This document shows, piece by piece, positions 32,668 to 44,040 of a stretch of DNA of 64,000 nucleotides; the first letter of the stretch is position 1, and every line of letters starts with the position of its first letter. The notes beneath the pieces were generated by a model that was not told the DNA's origin, searched no databases, and saw only the letters and a list, made by a program, of their open reading frames with translations. The translations under genes were made by a program, and so were the position numbers. The stretch is from Aradus depressus (lineage: Eukaryota > Arthropoda > Insecta > Hemiptera > Aradidae), in contig OY759218.1 of assembly GCA_963662175.1 (NCBI GenBank), forward strand, positions 8,300,001-8,364,000, read 5' to 3'.

Positions 32668-33010
32668 TATGTGATGTGGCCATAACAGGACTATCTTATA
32701 CCAACCTTTTTTTTACAGATCACTCCACCCTCCCCCTCAAACCGGCAGTACTGTATATAAGAAAGTAATGGTTTGAAATCAGCGGTTTTCTTTGTTTCAT
32801 TGTAGTTCTGTGAGTGACTCTTGTATTGGTCCTAGGTTGAACAAATCTGAGGAAATTATGATTTATGAAATTTTTTGTAAGAACCAATTTTTCAATAGAA
32901 CAAATCGTTTTCGCGTAAATCAAGCAAATGTCTAAAGGCGTAAGTTTCGAAACGTCATTTTAAGACGGGGTTTTCGGCAGAAAACTCACAAACTGGGAGG
33001 CCATCGAAAA
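32668..33010 (-). mobile_element. CATAACAGGA-family end plus linked repeat body
   Basis: atatgtgatgtggccataac then aggactatcttataccaacc marks the family end in inverted orientation. Further on, aagaaccaatttttcaatag..aacaaatcgttttcg matches the reverse complement of 63555-63595, so this and the 63.3-63.85 kb region are copies of one larger element in opposite orientation. Confidence 0.6.
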
Positions 33011-33059
33011 ACATTTATTTCATACAAAATTACGCTTTTAATATTCTCTACAACTTTTA

Positions 33060-33232
33060 ATTGAATTAGTAATCTCAGGTAACCTGAGGATAGTATAAAT
33101 TGTACAACCTAGCAAACTTAAATGTTACTTAGAACTTTATGCTGACGATGTCATAAGCCAAAACCGGTACACAATATGTATATTTTTTTGTGGAATTAGA
33201 CAACATTAAAGTTAAACAAGTTAATTTTTTTC
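33060..33232 (+). mobile_element. Retroelement 3' end copy with decayed hammerhead boxes
   Basis: Shares aggtaacctgagga.., aagccaaaaccggtacac, tatatttttttgtggaatta-gacaacattaaagtt with 15905-16045. CTGACGA (33142-33148) and aaaaccggta resemble hammerhead boxes, with stems too weak to call it functional. Confidence 0.5.
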
Positions 33233-33663
33233 ATTTATTGTATGGTCTTTGATGATTTGAAACAAATAAAAATTAATATTTTTCAGAAATACTTGTGTAC
33301 AAACAAACACCCCTTCACATATTTATTTACAAAGATATTTTAGTATAAATTTCTTTCCATTTGTATTTAGATTTACATAGTTCGGTGTAGAGATGGCCAA
33401 TATGTTGACATGTAACATGGTATAGCACAGATAGTAAAACATTGTGTTAGAATTTTTATAGAGAAAATTAATTTTTAGTTAAGTACAAATGGGTTGGGAG
33501 GAATGCACTGTGCATACAAATTGTATTGATGAATTCTTGTGTCTGCACATGAACTGATATAAGTTCTAACCACGTAATTCTGACGTAGACAATTCACATC
33601 TCATCATGATCAACTGTCTTTATTGAGACATTTCATTCAGCTTACAAATAAAAATAAAAAAAC

Positions 33664-33930
33664 TCGGCTCCGGGAATGAACTTCCCCAGCTCGGATTCTT
33701 TGTATTCAACTATATTTTCCGTCTCCCCCCTAAACCCTTCTTTTCTTCCAACTTTTCGACTGAAAATCAGTTTCAATTCTCATTTAAAATTTCATATCGA
33801 TACATTCATTATATCGGCAATAGTGGACCAAATTGTTGAGTTAATTCTCCCTCTAATCCGGCGGATTTGGCTGCAAATCAATAGGTCATTCTTTTAAGGT
33901 TTTCTATCGCGTTCATAGACTTGGAATTAC
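33664..33930 (+). mobile_element. TACTTCCCC-family element, short copy
   Basis: cgggaatgaacttccccagc, first subrepeat (atttcatatcgatacattca-ttatatcgg) and the ggcggatttggctgcaaatc block. It is cut short and runs into an opposite copy at 33928. Confidence 0.7.
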
Positions 33931-34315
33931 TTCCCTAGCTATACAAAATACACCGTCAGATATTCCAACCCCTGAATCCAAAAATGAAAGAAAAAAAGTT
34001 GTTTATTTGTGTATAAGTAACTCCCGACAGAAAATATATATAGACAAGAACTTTCATGAGAGTATTCAGAACCCCGTAAGAACGACACCAATTGATTTTC
34101 AGCGAAATCGGTCGAATGGAGGGGGATTAGGTGTTATCTCAAAAACCCTAATAACTGCCGATGTAATGAATGAACTTTTGTATGAGGACACCTATAAGAT
34201 TTACAACCAAATCCCCTTTTCGGACGATTGCCTTTACAAGGAAAAGCAAAAATAATGCATAGTTGATAAAATCGTGCTGGGAAGTAGATTGCCGATAGTT
34301 CACTGACGATCTTTT
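33928..34315 (-). mobile_element. TACTTCCCC-family element, minus copy
   Basis: acttccctagctatacaaaa, tattccaacccctgaatcca, taagtaactcccgacag, aaccccgtaagaacgacacc, ctcaaaaaccctaataactg and an end at tgctgggaagtagattgccg-atagttcactgacga. Both family ends are represented. Confidence 0.75.
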
Positions 34316-34319
34316 CAAT

Positions 34320-34960
34320 TATTTTCGCATATCGAGAAAGGTCCCGAAGTATTCAAGTGAAAGAAGACACTTTTGGAAGAATTATTGTTTATCATTATAA
34401 AAAGTATAATTATAACCTATTTTGTATTTATTAATATTATTGGTTTTATCATAGTTTATATTATATATTTATTCATTTTATTTAATTTTTTAATACTTTT
34501 ACTTTGAGTATTTACTAAGCTTTTGTTATTATGATTCGTGCTCTTTCGTCACTCTGATGAACATGAGCCCGTCTCTACTATGGGAGTGCTAAATTTTGCC
34601 TACCACCTAGGGTAAGGAGAATTAACGAGTACCTGACATCGTACAGGCTCGGGACCATCTGAAGGGTTGGGCGATAATAACCGAAGCAGTTGTTCGCCCA
34701 AAATAAACCAACCAACCATCTGAAGGACGACGTGCTTAAGTTTATTTTACCTCCCAGATAAAATAAACTAAGAGCCTGGGCTGGGTTTCGAACCCGCGAT
34801 CTTGAGCTCAGTAATCAAGCACGCATACCACTGAGCTAACGGCGCCCTCTATCTGAGCTTTAATATCTGCTTATGTATGTATAATTTATAAACTACCATG
34901 ATGTATACATCCTATTACCATGTTATGGTTCAATAGAAATAAATATTATTATTATTCCGC
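34320..34960 (+). mobile_element. Retroelement tail (gaaatatc family) split by a SINE-A insertion
   Basis: tttcgcatatcgagaaaggtcccgaagt..gtgaaagaagac (34327-34375) matches the hammerhead-bearing tails at 43700 and 59740, with the ribozyme core mostly lost. AT-rich tail sequence continues to about 34535 and resumes at 34855-34960 (ccatgttatggttcaataga-aataaatattatt) after the SINE. Confidence 0.55.
34540..34850 (-). mobile_element. SINE-A copy with a small hairpin insertion
   Basis: Full minus copy. The head ggcgccgttagctcagtggt and B box gggtttcgaacccg are both intact (34787-34850), making this one of the best-preserved tRNA-like heads. Within the body, accatctgaagg occurs twice around 49 extra bases starting gttgggcgataa, with an inverted pair ttgggcga/tcgcccaa and an aaccaaccaacca tail. 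Confidence 0.8.
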
Positions 34961-35074
34961 GTTGGATGTGTTAAAAGATACAATATCTGGCCGTCATCGC
35001 TGTGATCGTCATATCTGGCTGTCACAGAAGCTGGATCGTCGTCTGGAAGTAAACCAATTTTGAATGACGAGGAG

Positions 35075-35308
35075 CATGCATGGAAGAAAGGTAAGTGACA
35101 GGATAAGAAACAGCGAGGTTCTACGGAAGGTGAGGCTAAGAGGATGGATCCTCGATGATGGGCTAAAGTCTGCCTAGAGAAAGAAGAAGAGGAAAAGGAA
35201 GACCAGGACTGCGGTGGAGGGACGAGATAGTGGAGAGAATAGGGGATGGATGGTGCACAGTGGCCAGCAACAGAGAAACATGGATAACAGTATTATTTAA
35301 GAAATAAC
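35075..35308 (+). pseudogene. Non-LTR retrotransposon C-terminal fragment
   Basis: The plus strand encodes a typical LINE tail. After a degraded stretch (RNSEVLRKVRLRGWILDD), one frame reads GKGRPGLRWRDEIVERIG and DGWCTVASNRETWITVLFKK followed by a stop at about 35308. The G-x-G-R-P..RW.D motif with a terminal W is common to the C-termini of several non-LTR clades. No RT core upstream, so 5' truncated. Confidence 0.65.
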
Positions 35309-35891
35309 TTTCATTTTTACTTTTTACTTTTGTTTTTATTATATCTTTATTCAAGAAGTAACTGTTTTACTTAATAAATAATTTAATTTAGGAACAATAG
35401 TTAGTTAATAGCAGGAACTATTTGTAATAGTTCACCAGTAGTTGTAATTTTTCTCTTTGTTCCTTTTTTTTCATTCATTTTGAAATTTATTTCCTGATTT
35501 CTTCTGTTGAAAGAGCAGTAGACTCAAAACCTCCAAAAGAAGAGGCTCTTGTTCTAAAAGAATGTCAATAAAGCTATTTTATTTTTTTCATCGGGCAGTA
35601 GTCCACCCCCTATCCTCTGCTCAGGCAAATTTTAATTCTCTGGGATGAAGATATTAACGAGCACTTTAGATGTAGGCTGGTACCCCTCCTAAATTTGCCA
35701 ACATGATGTGGCTGTTGGAGGAAGTTAATCAGCCCAATTGGTTAGTTTAAACAGCGGTCCCACTGCGCCACCCACCCTAAACCTACCTCCTATTTTCACT
35801 TAGCTACCTGCACGTAGTAACCTTATGTAATCCGTCAAAAATTCAATTTTCAGTTTTCATCCGAATTTCATTCTTTCCGACCCCTGAATTT

Positions 35892-36382
35892 AAAAAGTCG
35901 TCAATGAATCATCGGCAATGTACTTACACGAATTAATTAAGATTTCACTCTCCCTTCAAAACCAATTTACATAGGGCTATTGAATCCTCATACTAAATTT
36001 CATGTCAATACATCATTACATTGGCATATATTGGGGTTTTCAGCTGAACACCGCCTTTGAAAATTGATAGGTGTTGTCCTTATGAGATTTTGAATTTACA
36101 TAGGAAATTTTGCGGCAATACATTTATTACAAAAACAGTTATTAGAGTTTTTTTATGTTAAACATTTATCCCTCACTTCCCTTTAACCGAATTGGCTGAA
36201 AAGCAACAGGTGTCGTCCTTATAGATAAATTCATTCTCTTGGGTTCGCATTTTATCAGATTCACCGACACACATTTTTTTATTTTTGGAATGGGGTTGGA
36301 AAAAATGAAACTCCGATAATAACTCAACATCGAATTTTTGACCTATTACGTCCCCTGTACTTTGTAATATCTGGGGAAGAAA
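35892..36382 (+). mobile_element. TACTTCCCC-family element, near full length
   Basis: aaaaagtcgtcaatgaatca, tcggcaatgtacttacacga, three subrepeats, acacacattttttt, catcgaatttttgacctatt and an end atatctggggaagaaaaatg. Directly joined to an inverted copy. Confidence 0.8.
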
Positions 36383-36892
36383 AATGTCATCTGTATGTAT
36401 ATGTGAGTGGATACAATAACAAACGATAGCATGAAAACATCGACGAGAAATTTCATAAGTGTATACAGAGCCCCCTACGAATGACGCCTGTTGATTTACA
36501 GCCAAATCGGCATAAAGCAGGAGGGGGCTTCACTCAAGGTACGCAATTTTCTACGAGGACTGAGAAGTTTCTGAGTAAGAACTTACTGATTTTTAGCTAA
36601 CAAGGAGAGGATACGATGGGGTCACGGATTTCGATCAAACTTTTTTTACATGTTCTAGGCCAAAAATAAGAAGACAGGTGTCTCATCGTTCCTTCCAATG
36701 GGCCTTGGTTTGGTCGCAAAAATTTTTTTAAAATTTCATTGTGGCCATTTTTTTTTTTCTCGGCGTGTGTTTTACCGAATGAGTAGTTCTCTACTCTGAG
36801 TAGTTCTTTTTTTTATCGAATGCTTTTGGAGGGAGAGCGAAAACATAGTTGATCAATTCGCGCTGGGGAATTACTTTGCCGGTGATTCTCCT
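36383..36892 (-). mobile_element. TACTTCCCC-family element, minus copy with an internal insertion
   Basis: Starts tcatctgtatgtatatgtga (GTCT-tract remnant) and ends cgctggggaattactttgcc-ggtgattctcc. About 200 bp at roughly 36615-36815 (cacggatttcgatcaaactt ... gagtagttctctactctgag) do not belong to the family and look inserted. Confidence 0.7.
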
Positions 36893-37199
36893 GAACGCTT
36901 ATTTCTATGTTTATTTTTTTTCAAAGAAAGCACATAAATTGTTCTTGTAAAAGTGAAGATAAAGTTCGTTGGCCAGATAGATTGGACACTTCTCAATTCT
37001 ACATCTCATATGAACCTAATAATTTCATCTCTCAATCCATCTGGAGGGTGGGAGGATGTTTGTAGGAATTCTTAATTTCTAGCTACTGCCGTTCAGAACA
37101 GTGGCGCCTAAGCCCGATATTAAGACATTCTCCTGATTACCTATATATCGCAAAAAAAAAATAAAACGATTGGAGAAAACTGCTTATTTTACGCAGCGT

Positions 37200-37795
37200 C
37201 TACGTACACCGAGTTCCTCCTACATTTCCCCAGGGTTCAATGGCTAGATCTGATGTGAAGGTCGAGCCACATCCTTCCGGAGGCCCTACATAATGTAGAA
37301 CTTCACTTGTGGAGTGAAGCGAGGGACAGGCAGCAGGTGGCTACGTACGTGGACTTTCCCTACATATTTTCCTCCATTTTCTCATAAGGTCAATGGCTAA
37401 ATCTGATGTAAAGGTTGAGCCACATCCTTCCGGAGGCCCTACATAATGTAGAACTTCACTTGTGGAGTGAAGCGAGGGACAGGCAGCAGGTGGCTGGGTA
37501 CGTGGACTTTCCCTACATATTTTCCTCCATTTTCTCATAAGGTCAATGGCTGGATCTGCTGTTAAGGTGGAGCCACATCCTTCCGGAGGCCCTACATAAT
37601 GTAGAACTTCACTTGTGGAGAGAAGCGAGGGACAGGCAGCAGGTGGCTGGGTACGCAGATTTTCCCTACATATTTTCCTCCATTTTCTCATAAGGTCAAT
37701 GGCTAGATCTGCTGTTAAGGTGGAGCCACATCCTTCCGGAGGTCCTACATAGAACTTCACTTGTGGAGAGAAGCGGGGGACAGGCAGCAGGTGGC
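37200..37795. repeat. 153-bp minisatellite, about 3.9 copies
   Basis: Anchored on aaggtcaatggctagatctg at 37386, 37539 and 37692, with a diverged first copy near 37233. The unit also contains ccacatccttccggaggccc and acaggcagcaggtggct. A length of 51 codons keeps a minus-strand frame open (37341-37976) with repeated GPPEGCGST and LMRKWRKIC motifs. I see no start context or domain, so I treat it as non-coding. Confidence 0.9.
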
Positions 37796-38069
37796 TAGCC
37801 AGGTGTCTCACACAGCACATGCTACTAGTTTGACCGTTACACACTTCAAAATGATAATTTTCTTGAAATTGGCTCGTCTTTGGTTTTCGAGACCCAGTTC
37901 GAGTTTTGAAATTGGAACTCCTTCGGGTCACCAAGCCTGGGAAACAGGAATATACCGAACCCCATGTCTTTTCCAAGGGTATGAATAATGAATAGATACA
38001 GTATGTAAGCCCCTCTTTTCAAAAACTAGTTCTTCACAATTCTCCATCTTGTTTAACCATCTCTTACAC

Positions 38070-38097
38070 AGATATATATATATATATATATATATAA
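38070..38097. repeat. (TA)n microsatellite
   Basis: About 13 TA units between acacaga and acagggg. Other long runs: (TA)n 9338-9376 and 48871-48915; G runs 8595-8617, 14108-14136 and 42181-42206; C runs 39468-39484 and 53512-53530. Confidence 0.9.
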
Positions 38098-38504
38098 CAG
38101 GGGTCTCAAACATATTTGCTCAACAAGATCCTTACGCAATTAATTTTAACGGAATTTTCATGTTGATTGGTATGGTAGTTCATAGAATCCTCTCATCCGA
38201 AGTGAAGCATCTCTTGTTTGCTAGCATTATGACTTAAATTCACTAGGTTTATTTTTTTTCATATTTGAAAAGTACAAATGGGGGTATCGGTAAAAGGTAT
38301 CATTGAATTAGAAGAATTAATTTATAAAATTTAAGAAAGCAATTTTACATAATCAAAGTATGTTTCATGTATTCTATTATATACATACATATTTTCGTTA
38401 TTATTACTTTTTATGTATATTCATTATCAATTACAGCGTTTACAGGAGAATTCTCTGAAATTGAAACAATAGCTCTAATTAATAAAAATAAAATGAGTAT
38501 AAGG

Positions 38505-38800
38505 TTTTTTGAACTGAGCCCCCTCCCCTCCACCCTCTCTCCTCTTTTTGAACTGAGCCCCCTCCCCTCCACCCTCTCTCCTTTTGGCCTGTTTGGCTGA
38601 AAATAAATAGGTGTCGTCCTTTTGGGGTTCTGGATACCCAATTGTGTATCGATATATTCATTCTATCGGGAGTTATCATGTACACTGACACATGCAGACA
38701 GAGATGAATGTTTTATTTTTATTTTCATTCAGGGGGTCGGAAAACATGAAATTGCTGTAAAAACTTAACATGGAACTTCTGACCAGATACAATCGCGAAT
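38505..38800 (+). mobile_element. TACTTCCCC-family 3' part with a local duplication
   Basis: A block of about 37 bp (ttttgaactgagccccctcc..ccaccctctctcc) is present twice in tandem. It is followed by ggtgtcgtccttttggggtt, tgtatcgatatattcattct-atcggg, agggggtcggaaaacatgaa and aacatggaacttctgacc. Confidence 0.75.
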
Positions 38801-39057
38801 ATTATCTGCGATCACAGATACAGCGGATTCCAGTTTTCTCTAGTTATCTAAATATCTCTCTAGTTATCTCGCTTATCTAAATATGTTCTCTAATGTTTTG
38901 GTCAGGTTAGTTTGTGTCAACACTCTACAGTTCTGTTGAAGTGTTACAAAATATTCTTTATTTTTGGTTTTACAACGTCCTGTTTGTCCCATCACTGTCT
39001 TCTTCCTACCATTTTACTCGGCCATTTAGCATTCCTGTACTATTCTTATGTTAAAGT

Positions 39058-39424
39058 AAAAAGTTAATCACCCACAATGCACTTCCCCAGTGCAAATTGC
39101 CACTAAGCTTCCACCGCTAAAGTTTTGGACCGATTTAGCTGAAGAATCAACACACCTATTGATTCTTCTGCCTCCTTACATCGGCAGCTATTAGGGTCTT
39201 TGGGAAGAGCCCTTCCTAAAGCTCGCTTGGCTATACTAAATAGGTTCATAGAAGATTCTGGATACACATATAAAATTTCGAGGATACATTAATTTTATCG
39301 GGAGATATCATGTTCACACACTCACACATAGACAGACAGAATATTTTTCTTTTTACATAGCATTTTATATTTCTGACAGATTACATAACTTCCCCTATAC
39401 TTCGTATAGCTGGGGGCGTAATAA
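39058..39424 (+). mobile_element. TACTTCCCC-family element, internally shortened but with both ends
   Basis: aaaagttaatcacccacaat, gcacttccccagtgcaaatt at the start; acttcccctatacttcgtat then agctgggggcgta at the end. Only about 367 bp because one subrepeat is lost. The terminal hairpin ctatac-ttc-gtatag is perfect here. Confidence 0.85.
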
Positions 39425-39429
39425 CAAAT

Positions 39430-39815
39430 CCACACATTCATTACATATCAACGTTAATGAGTTGAGCCCCCCCCCCCCCCCCCCTCCCCCCTCCCTTTGG
39501 CCGATTTCACTGAAAATCAATAGGTGTCCTTATGGGGGTTTATGCCAGCTTATGAAATTTCGTATTGGATACATTCATTACGTCAGCAGTTTAAAAGGGT
39601 TTTGATCGGCTGAAACAAATTCGTGTCGTCCTTATGAGATTCTGGGATACACATAAAAATTTTGTATCTATATATTTATTATATCGGGAGTTATCCTGTC
39701 CACAAACACAGAGATGATTAATTTTTTCATTTTTGGATTCAGAAGGTCGAAAAACATTAAATTTCGGTGACAAGTCAACATCGAATTTCTGACCGGATAA
39801 AATCTTGAATATTAA
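39430..39815 (+). mobile_element. TACTTCCCC-family element, 5' truncated
   Basis: Begins at acacattcattacatatcaa, then gagttgagc with a C run (39468-39484), aaaatcaataggtgtcctta, ttgtatctatatatttatta, aggtcgaaaaacattaaatt and catcgaatttctgaccg. The terminal hairpin is missing. Confidence 0.75.
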
Positions 39816-39844
39816 GATAGTGTGCATTGAATCAAGGATAAAAA

Positions 39845-40060
39845 ACTAAAAAATCGTATGTGAATCTCCGGCAATTTACTTACCCAGCGCAAATTGATCT
39901 ATTAAGTTTCCGCACTCGCTCCAAAACCAATCGAGAGATTTGGCTGAAAAAACAACAAGTCTTACTCAGGTACTTCTCAATTCTCATAAAACATTTTGTA
40001 TTGATACATTCATTACCATCGAGAAGTTGTAAGGATTTTTGTGTATTCTCTATCCTTTGA
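39845..40060 (+). mobile_element. TACTTCCCC-family 5' end fragment
   Basis: aaaaaatcgtatgtgaatct, ccggcaatttacttacccag and cgcaaattgatctattaagt, continuing through the first subrepeat. Confidence 0.75.
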
Positions 40061-40404
40061 CCATATGACATCATATTCATATTGAAAAATACGGGCTCAG
40101 ATAATTATGGAGTAAGTTTCAGAATAGACATAATGTTATCCAGAATTATGTGCGATATTGTTCTACACAAAATTATGTACATACCTTTTGCAGTGTGAAC
40201 CTGGTTTGGAAAACGTTAATTTGATTAGATAGCACGATAATTTTGTTTGAATTGAGTCTTTCCACGCCATTTTCTCAGGCACCACACTCCATTGTGAAAT
40301 AATTCAAAATGAATGGTCTGTAGTTTTAGTTGATTTTAATTAATTACTTAACGAATCATCTGATTTGTTTATTGGTCGCAGTATTGCAATGTGAAGGCAA
40401 AATT

Positions 40405-40530
40405 ATGCAAGGTGACCGGCAATGTACTTCCGCAGCAAAAACAAATTCTACCAGATATTGGCTCTCTCTCTAACCAATTTCGTACATTTTCATTCCATCG
40501 GCAGTTATTAGAGTTTTTCAATTGTAATCG
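40405..40530 (+). mobile_element. TACTTCCCC-family 5' end fragment
   Basis: gtgaccggcaatgtacttcc then gcagc, tctctctaaccaatttcg and atcggcagttattagagttt. Confidence 0.7.
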
Positions 40531-40539
40531 GAAATGCTA

Positions 40540-41420
40540 TAACTACAACTAGAAAAACACAATAATCCAATTGTTTCCTTACAAAAATGTATTTTACATA
40601 AGATTAATTAATTAAATTATAATTTAAATATGTTTATGTAATTAAAGTGTAAATAGTTAACAATCGTTATAACGCTCCCGCTTATATCGCTTTCCCAGCT
40701 ATAGCTCTCTTTTTATCACCCCCGACCCTTTTGTATGATTTTCTGAAAAATTTTCTGTATATGTATATATAAGAATTGAATCAAGTTTGATGAAAATATG
40801 TTGGGAGTTACCGTAAGTCGATTGCTTGAGCGCATAAGTTGATTTCTTACAGAAATCCGATAAAAATAAGTCATGTTAAATAGTTTATTTATATAGTATT
40901 AAGCAATTTTATAAATACAATAATTTCAGTAAAAATAAGTAATCGTGTATTTTATAAGTAATATGTATTTATTGTTATTATTTTTTTTTAGTTGCACCTT
41001 GCACTTGTGTTCAGCCGTGTTCGTATATCGAGGAGCTCGGGATAATATTACTTTCATATTTTGATATAAGTGTAGTTATGACAGACAACTTATCTGCAAT
41101 AAACGCAGTTTTAGCGCAGTAATATGCATAATGAGTTATTATAAATTTATATAGAAATGACAGGTTTTTTTTTTTTTTTTTTTTCAAAATATGATTTCAG
41201 GTCAAGAGGAAGTGAACAGGTTTATAATTGGACTTTACCAGATCCTAAATCTTACATCCGGAGGAAGCCAGTTTTTTTTTTGTTTTTTTTATGTAACAGT
41301 AGCGGGATCTGAAGAGAGATGAGTATAATACAAAATGTTGATATCCCTATCAATTGAAATTTGAAGAGCTTGGCCGGTTTTTTTTTTCGAAAATGGATTA
41401 TCTGTACTTATGTAGAGTAT
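40540..41420. other. AT-rich sequence, nothing recognised
   Basis: Low-complexity A/T stretches and T runs (41165-41190). No repeat family or exon identified. Confidence 0.4.
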
Positions 41421-41424
41421 CATA

Positions 41425-41912
41425 CAAAAAAAAATCGTCTCTCTCCAAAACCAATCGACGGTTTGGGCTAAAAATCAATATTTGACTTACATAATGGCGT
41501 CTCAAGTTTGTGTCGATACATTCATTACAATATTGGCACTTTTGAGTTAAACCCTCCCTCTGATCCCCCCATGTTCGCTTCGGCTGATTTCGCTGAAAAT
41601 GAATAGTTGTCGACCTTATGGAGTTTTGAATTTATATATGAAATTTCGGGTAAATACATTTATGACAACGGCAGTTATTAGATTATTTTTGTGTTAAACC
41701 ACTTCCCTTAATCCCCCCATTTCATTTTGACCGACAATTAACAGGCGTCGTTCTTATAAAATTTCATTAATTCTTTCGGGAGTTATCGTGCTAAAAGACA
41801 CACAGATAGATATTTGTTTTTTCATTTTTGGAATCAGGGGGTCGAAAAACATGAAATTCCGGTGAAAACTCAACATCGAATTTCTGACCGATTACATAAT
41901 TTGTAAAGCTAT
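41425..41912 (+). mobile_element. TACTTCCCC-family element lacking both extreme ends
   Basis: tctctctccaaaaccaatcg, three subrepeats, tcatttttggaatcaggggg, aacatgaaattccggtgaaa and catcgaatttctgaccg-attacataa. The 3' internal part is the closest to the apparent consensus of any copy here. Confidence 0.8.
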
Positions 41913-42209
41913 TGAGGGAGGCTTTGAAAAACTGAATTTGGCTCCAATTTGGTGTGGATATTTATTGAATTAAGGGAATGTTTAAGGTGATTTGAACCAA
42001 TGGATGGGCTACTTTTGTCAATTTCTAGGCAAACCGCTACAGAGTAGAGAGCGCTTCTGAATCGTTTCAAAGATCTTCACAGCTCGAAAATATGAAGTTG
42101 TTCTTTATCTGGATAAAGTCTCCAAACAAACAGAAGTCGGCTTGACACCATGGTGAGGAGACTGTTCGCCATACATTCCAGGGGGGGGGGGGGGGGGGGG
42201 GGGGGGACC

Positions 42210-43400
42210 TCTTTATTTGAGTGAGTTTGTAGAATGACACCGAATATAATAGCTAGTAATTAAGTAAATAAAACGTCAGTAACGCAATTTCGATCCATAT
42301 GCTTTTAGTGTGCTCGAATTTTTCCACATTTCCGATTCGATTCCAGTCGATTCAGTTGTGTATGTGTGAATTCCATGTTAGCCAGCTACCTATCTACGTA
42401 GAACACACCCTTTTAAGAATTGTCCACAGGTTTGTGAATCATGGTTACATAAAGTGCATGTACTTATACATAAAAGTAAATCTATTTTTATATTTCCTCA
42501 ATTTTTATAACCTTTTTCATGTTGTTGAGTGGTTTGTTAAGTTTTTAAATTAATTTTTTTTCTTTCTTAAACTGTTGATTTTGGATCAAAATGTCAAGGA
42601 TGAATTTGTCTGGTGAGTGGAATTGAAATAATTAACATAAATTAAATAAGAAAACTGCATCACCAATAGTGCAAGAAAAGTCGCCATTAATTATTACTTC
42701 CAATCTTATATAAGCAAAAAGAAAAATGTCTGCTGTAGGGCTATCCACGATATTTTGAACGTTACTTTTCATATTTTTAACTCAAAGACGGTTCTAAATA
42801 GTGGCAAAAAGGAATAAATTGTGAACGTTACTTTTCATAGTTTTACCTCAATGTCCGGATGAAAAAATACGAGTTTAACGCCTTAAATTTTAAAAGTTCT
42901 ATGTCAAGTTTTGTGACTGAAGGATCAGGCTGAAGTTACAACGGAGGCAAGATCTGACAGTCATTCTTACGGATACGCCCCCCGAACAATCAGATTTCTG
43001 AATTGTACTGGGGGCAGTTCTACTTGGTTATAAGACGCTCTAACACGTACATTTCAAGACAGTAGAAGAGGAAAGATGGACACAATTAGGCGCTATAAGG
43101 GTTTCTTTATGATTCCCGATTATGGAACTTCAAAAATATTAGGAAAACTCTTATACAGGTCCAATTTTCATGAAACGTTTCATGCAGCTCTATTTGAAGA
43201 AACAATACAAAGTCTCAATAGTTTTTTAGATACTAAGGTAAATATGGTCTATAGCGGAAAAAAATTGATTCTCGGAATAAAGAGATAATATAGACGCATT
43301 GCATATCTTTGGAAAAGTACGGATATTTTTCGGTTTTAGGCCCGTATAAGAATTGTCAAAGAATCGGATTAATAAACTTTCTTAACCTTATTATTTAAAA
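42210..43400. other. No recognised gene or repeat
   Basis: Mixed-composition sequence after the G run at 42181-42206. The short ORFs at 42299-42553 and 43076-43288 show no family I recognise. cgttacttttcat repeats at 42760 and 42824. Confidence 0.35.
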
Positions 43401-43429
43401 AATGTATATATATATTTTTTTTTTTTTTT

Positions 43430-43700
43430 GGCCGAGGCCCTTAGGTTTTTTATTTGAGAGGTGAAAAAACCTTGAGCACGCCATCCTTCGGAAGGGTCAT
43501 TAAGCGATAGTCCCTAGCCTATACGATGTCAGATACTCGTTAAAGATCGCCTACTACCCTTAGGTGATTCAACCTGGGTAGGCAAAATTTCGGACTACCA
43601 CTGTAGAGTCGGGCTCATGTCCAACAGAGCACAAAAGAGGGCTCTGGTAGTAGGCGATATGACCTCATAGTTAAAGGCCGGGCATGAGTCATAATAACTA
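43430..43700 (+). mobile_element. SINE-A copy without tRNA-like head
   Basis: Begins at ggccgaggcccttaggtttt, just after the B-box position, then ggtcattaagcgatagtccc, tactcgttaaagatcg, gtcgggctcatgtccaacag, ctggtagtaggcgatatgac and gggcatgagtcataat. A T run precedes it. Confidence 0.8.
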
Positions 43701-44040
43701 TTTTTCTTTCCTCTATATTTCCGCTCTTTGTGACCTGAGGAAGGGACGCATAATCACCCAGAAATATCAGCGTGAAAGAAGGCTTTTCCTAAAGATATAT
43801 AAATACAAAATATTTATAATTAAAAAAAAAATGTATTGTATTTATTAATATTAGGAATTTCATATTCATTCATCTTCTATTATTTGTTCATTTATTTCAA
43901 ATAATTATTACTATTCATCTCATATTGTATATATTCTAAGATTTGATATTGGTTGATATAATTTATAATCTAATTTAATTTACAAAATCATATCCAATTA
44001 CCAAGTTATGTTTAAAAGGTTTCAAAGGAAATAAATATTA
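43700..44040 (+). mobile_element. Retroelement tail with hammerhead-like motif (gaaatatc family)
   Basis: At 43732-43774: GAC, CTGAGGA (43735-43741), a GGG...CCC stem II, GAAATATC and then a degraded stem I partner. An AT-rich tail to about 44040 ending aaaggaaataaatattatta follows, as in the copies at 59740 and 34320. The two boxes and order are right for a hammerhead; stem I and the base after CCC have mutated. Confidence 0.55.

Noticed and set aside
39396..39412. loxP-like acttcgtata sequence
   Set aside because: It is the hairpin of the TACTTCCCC family, present in many copies with variations; no recombinase context.
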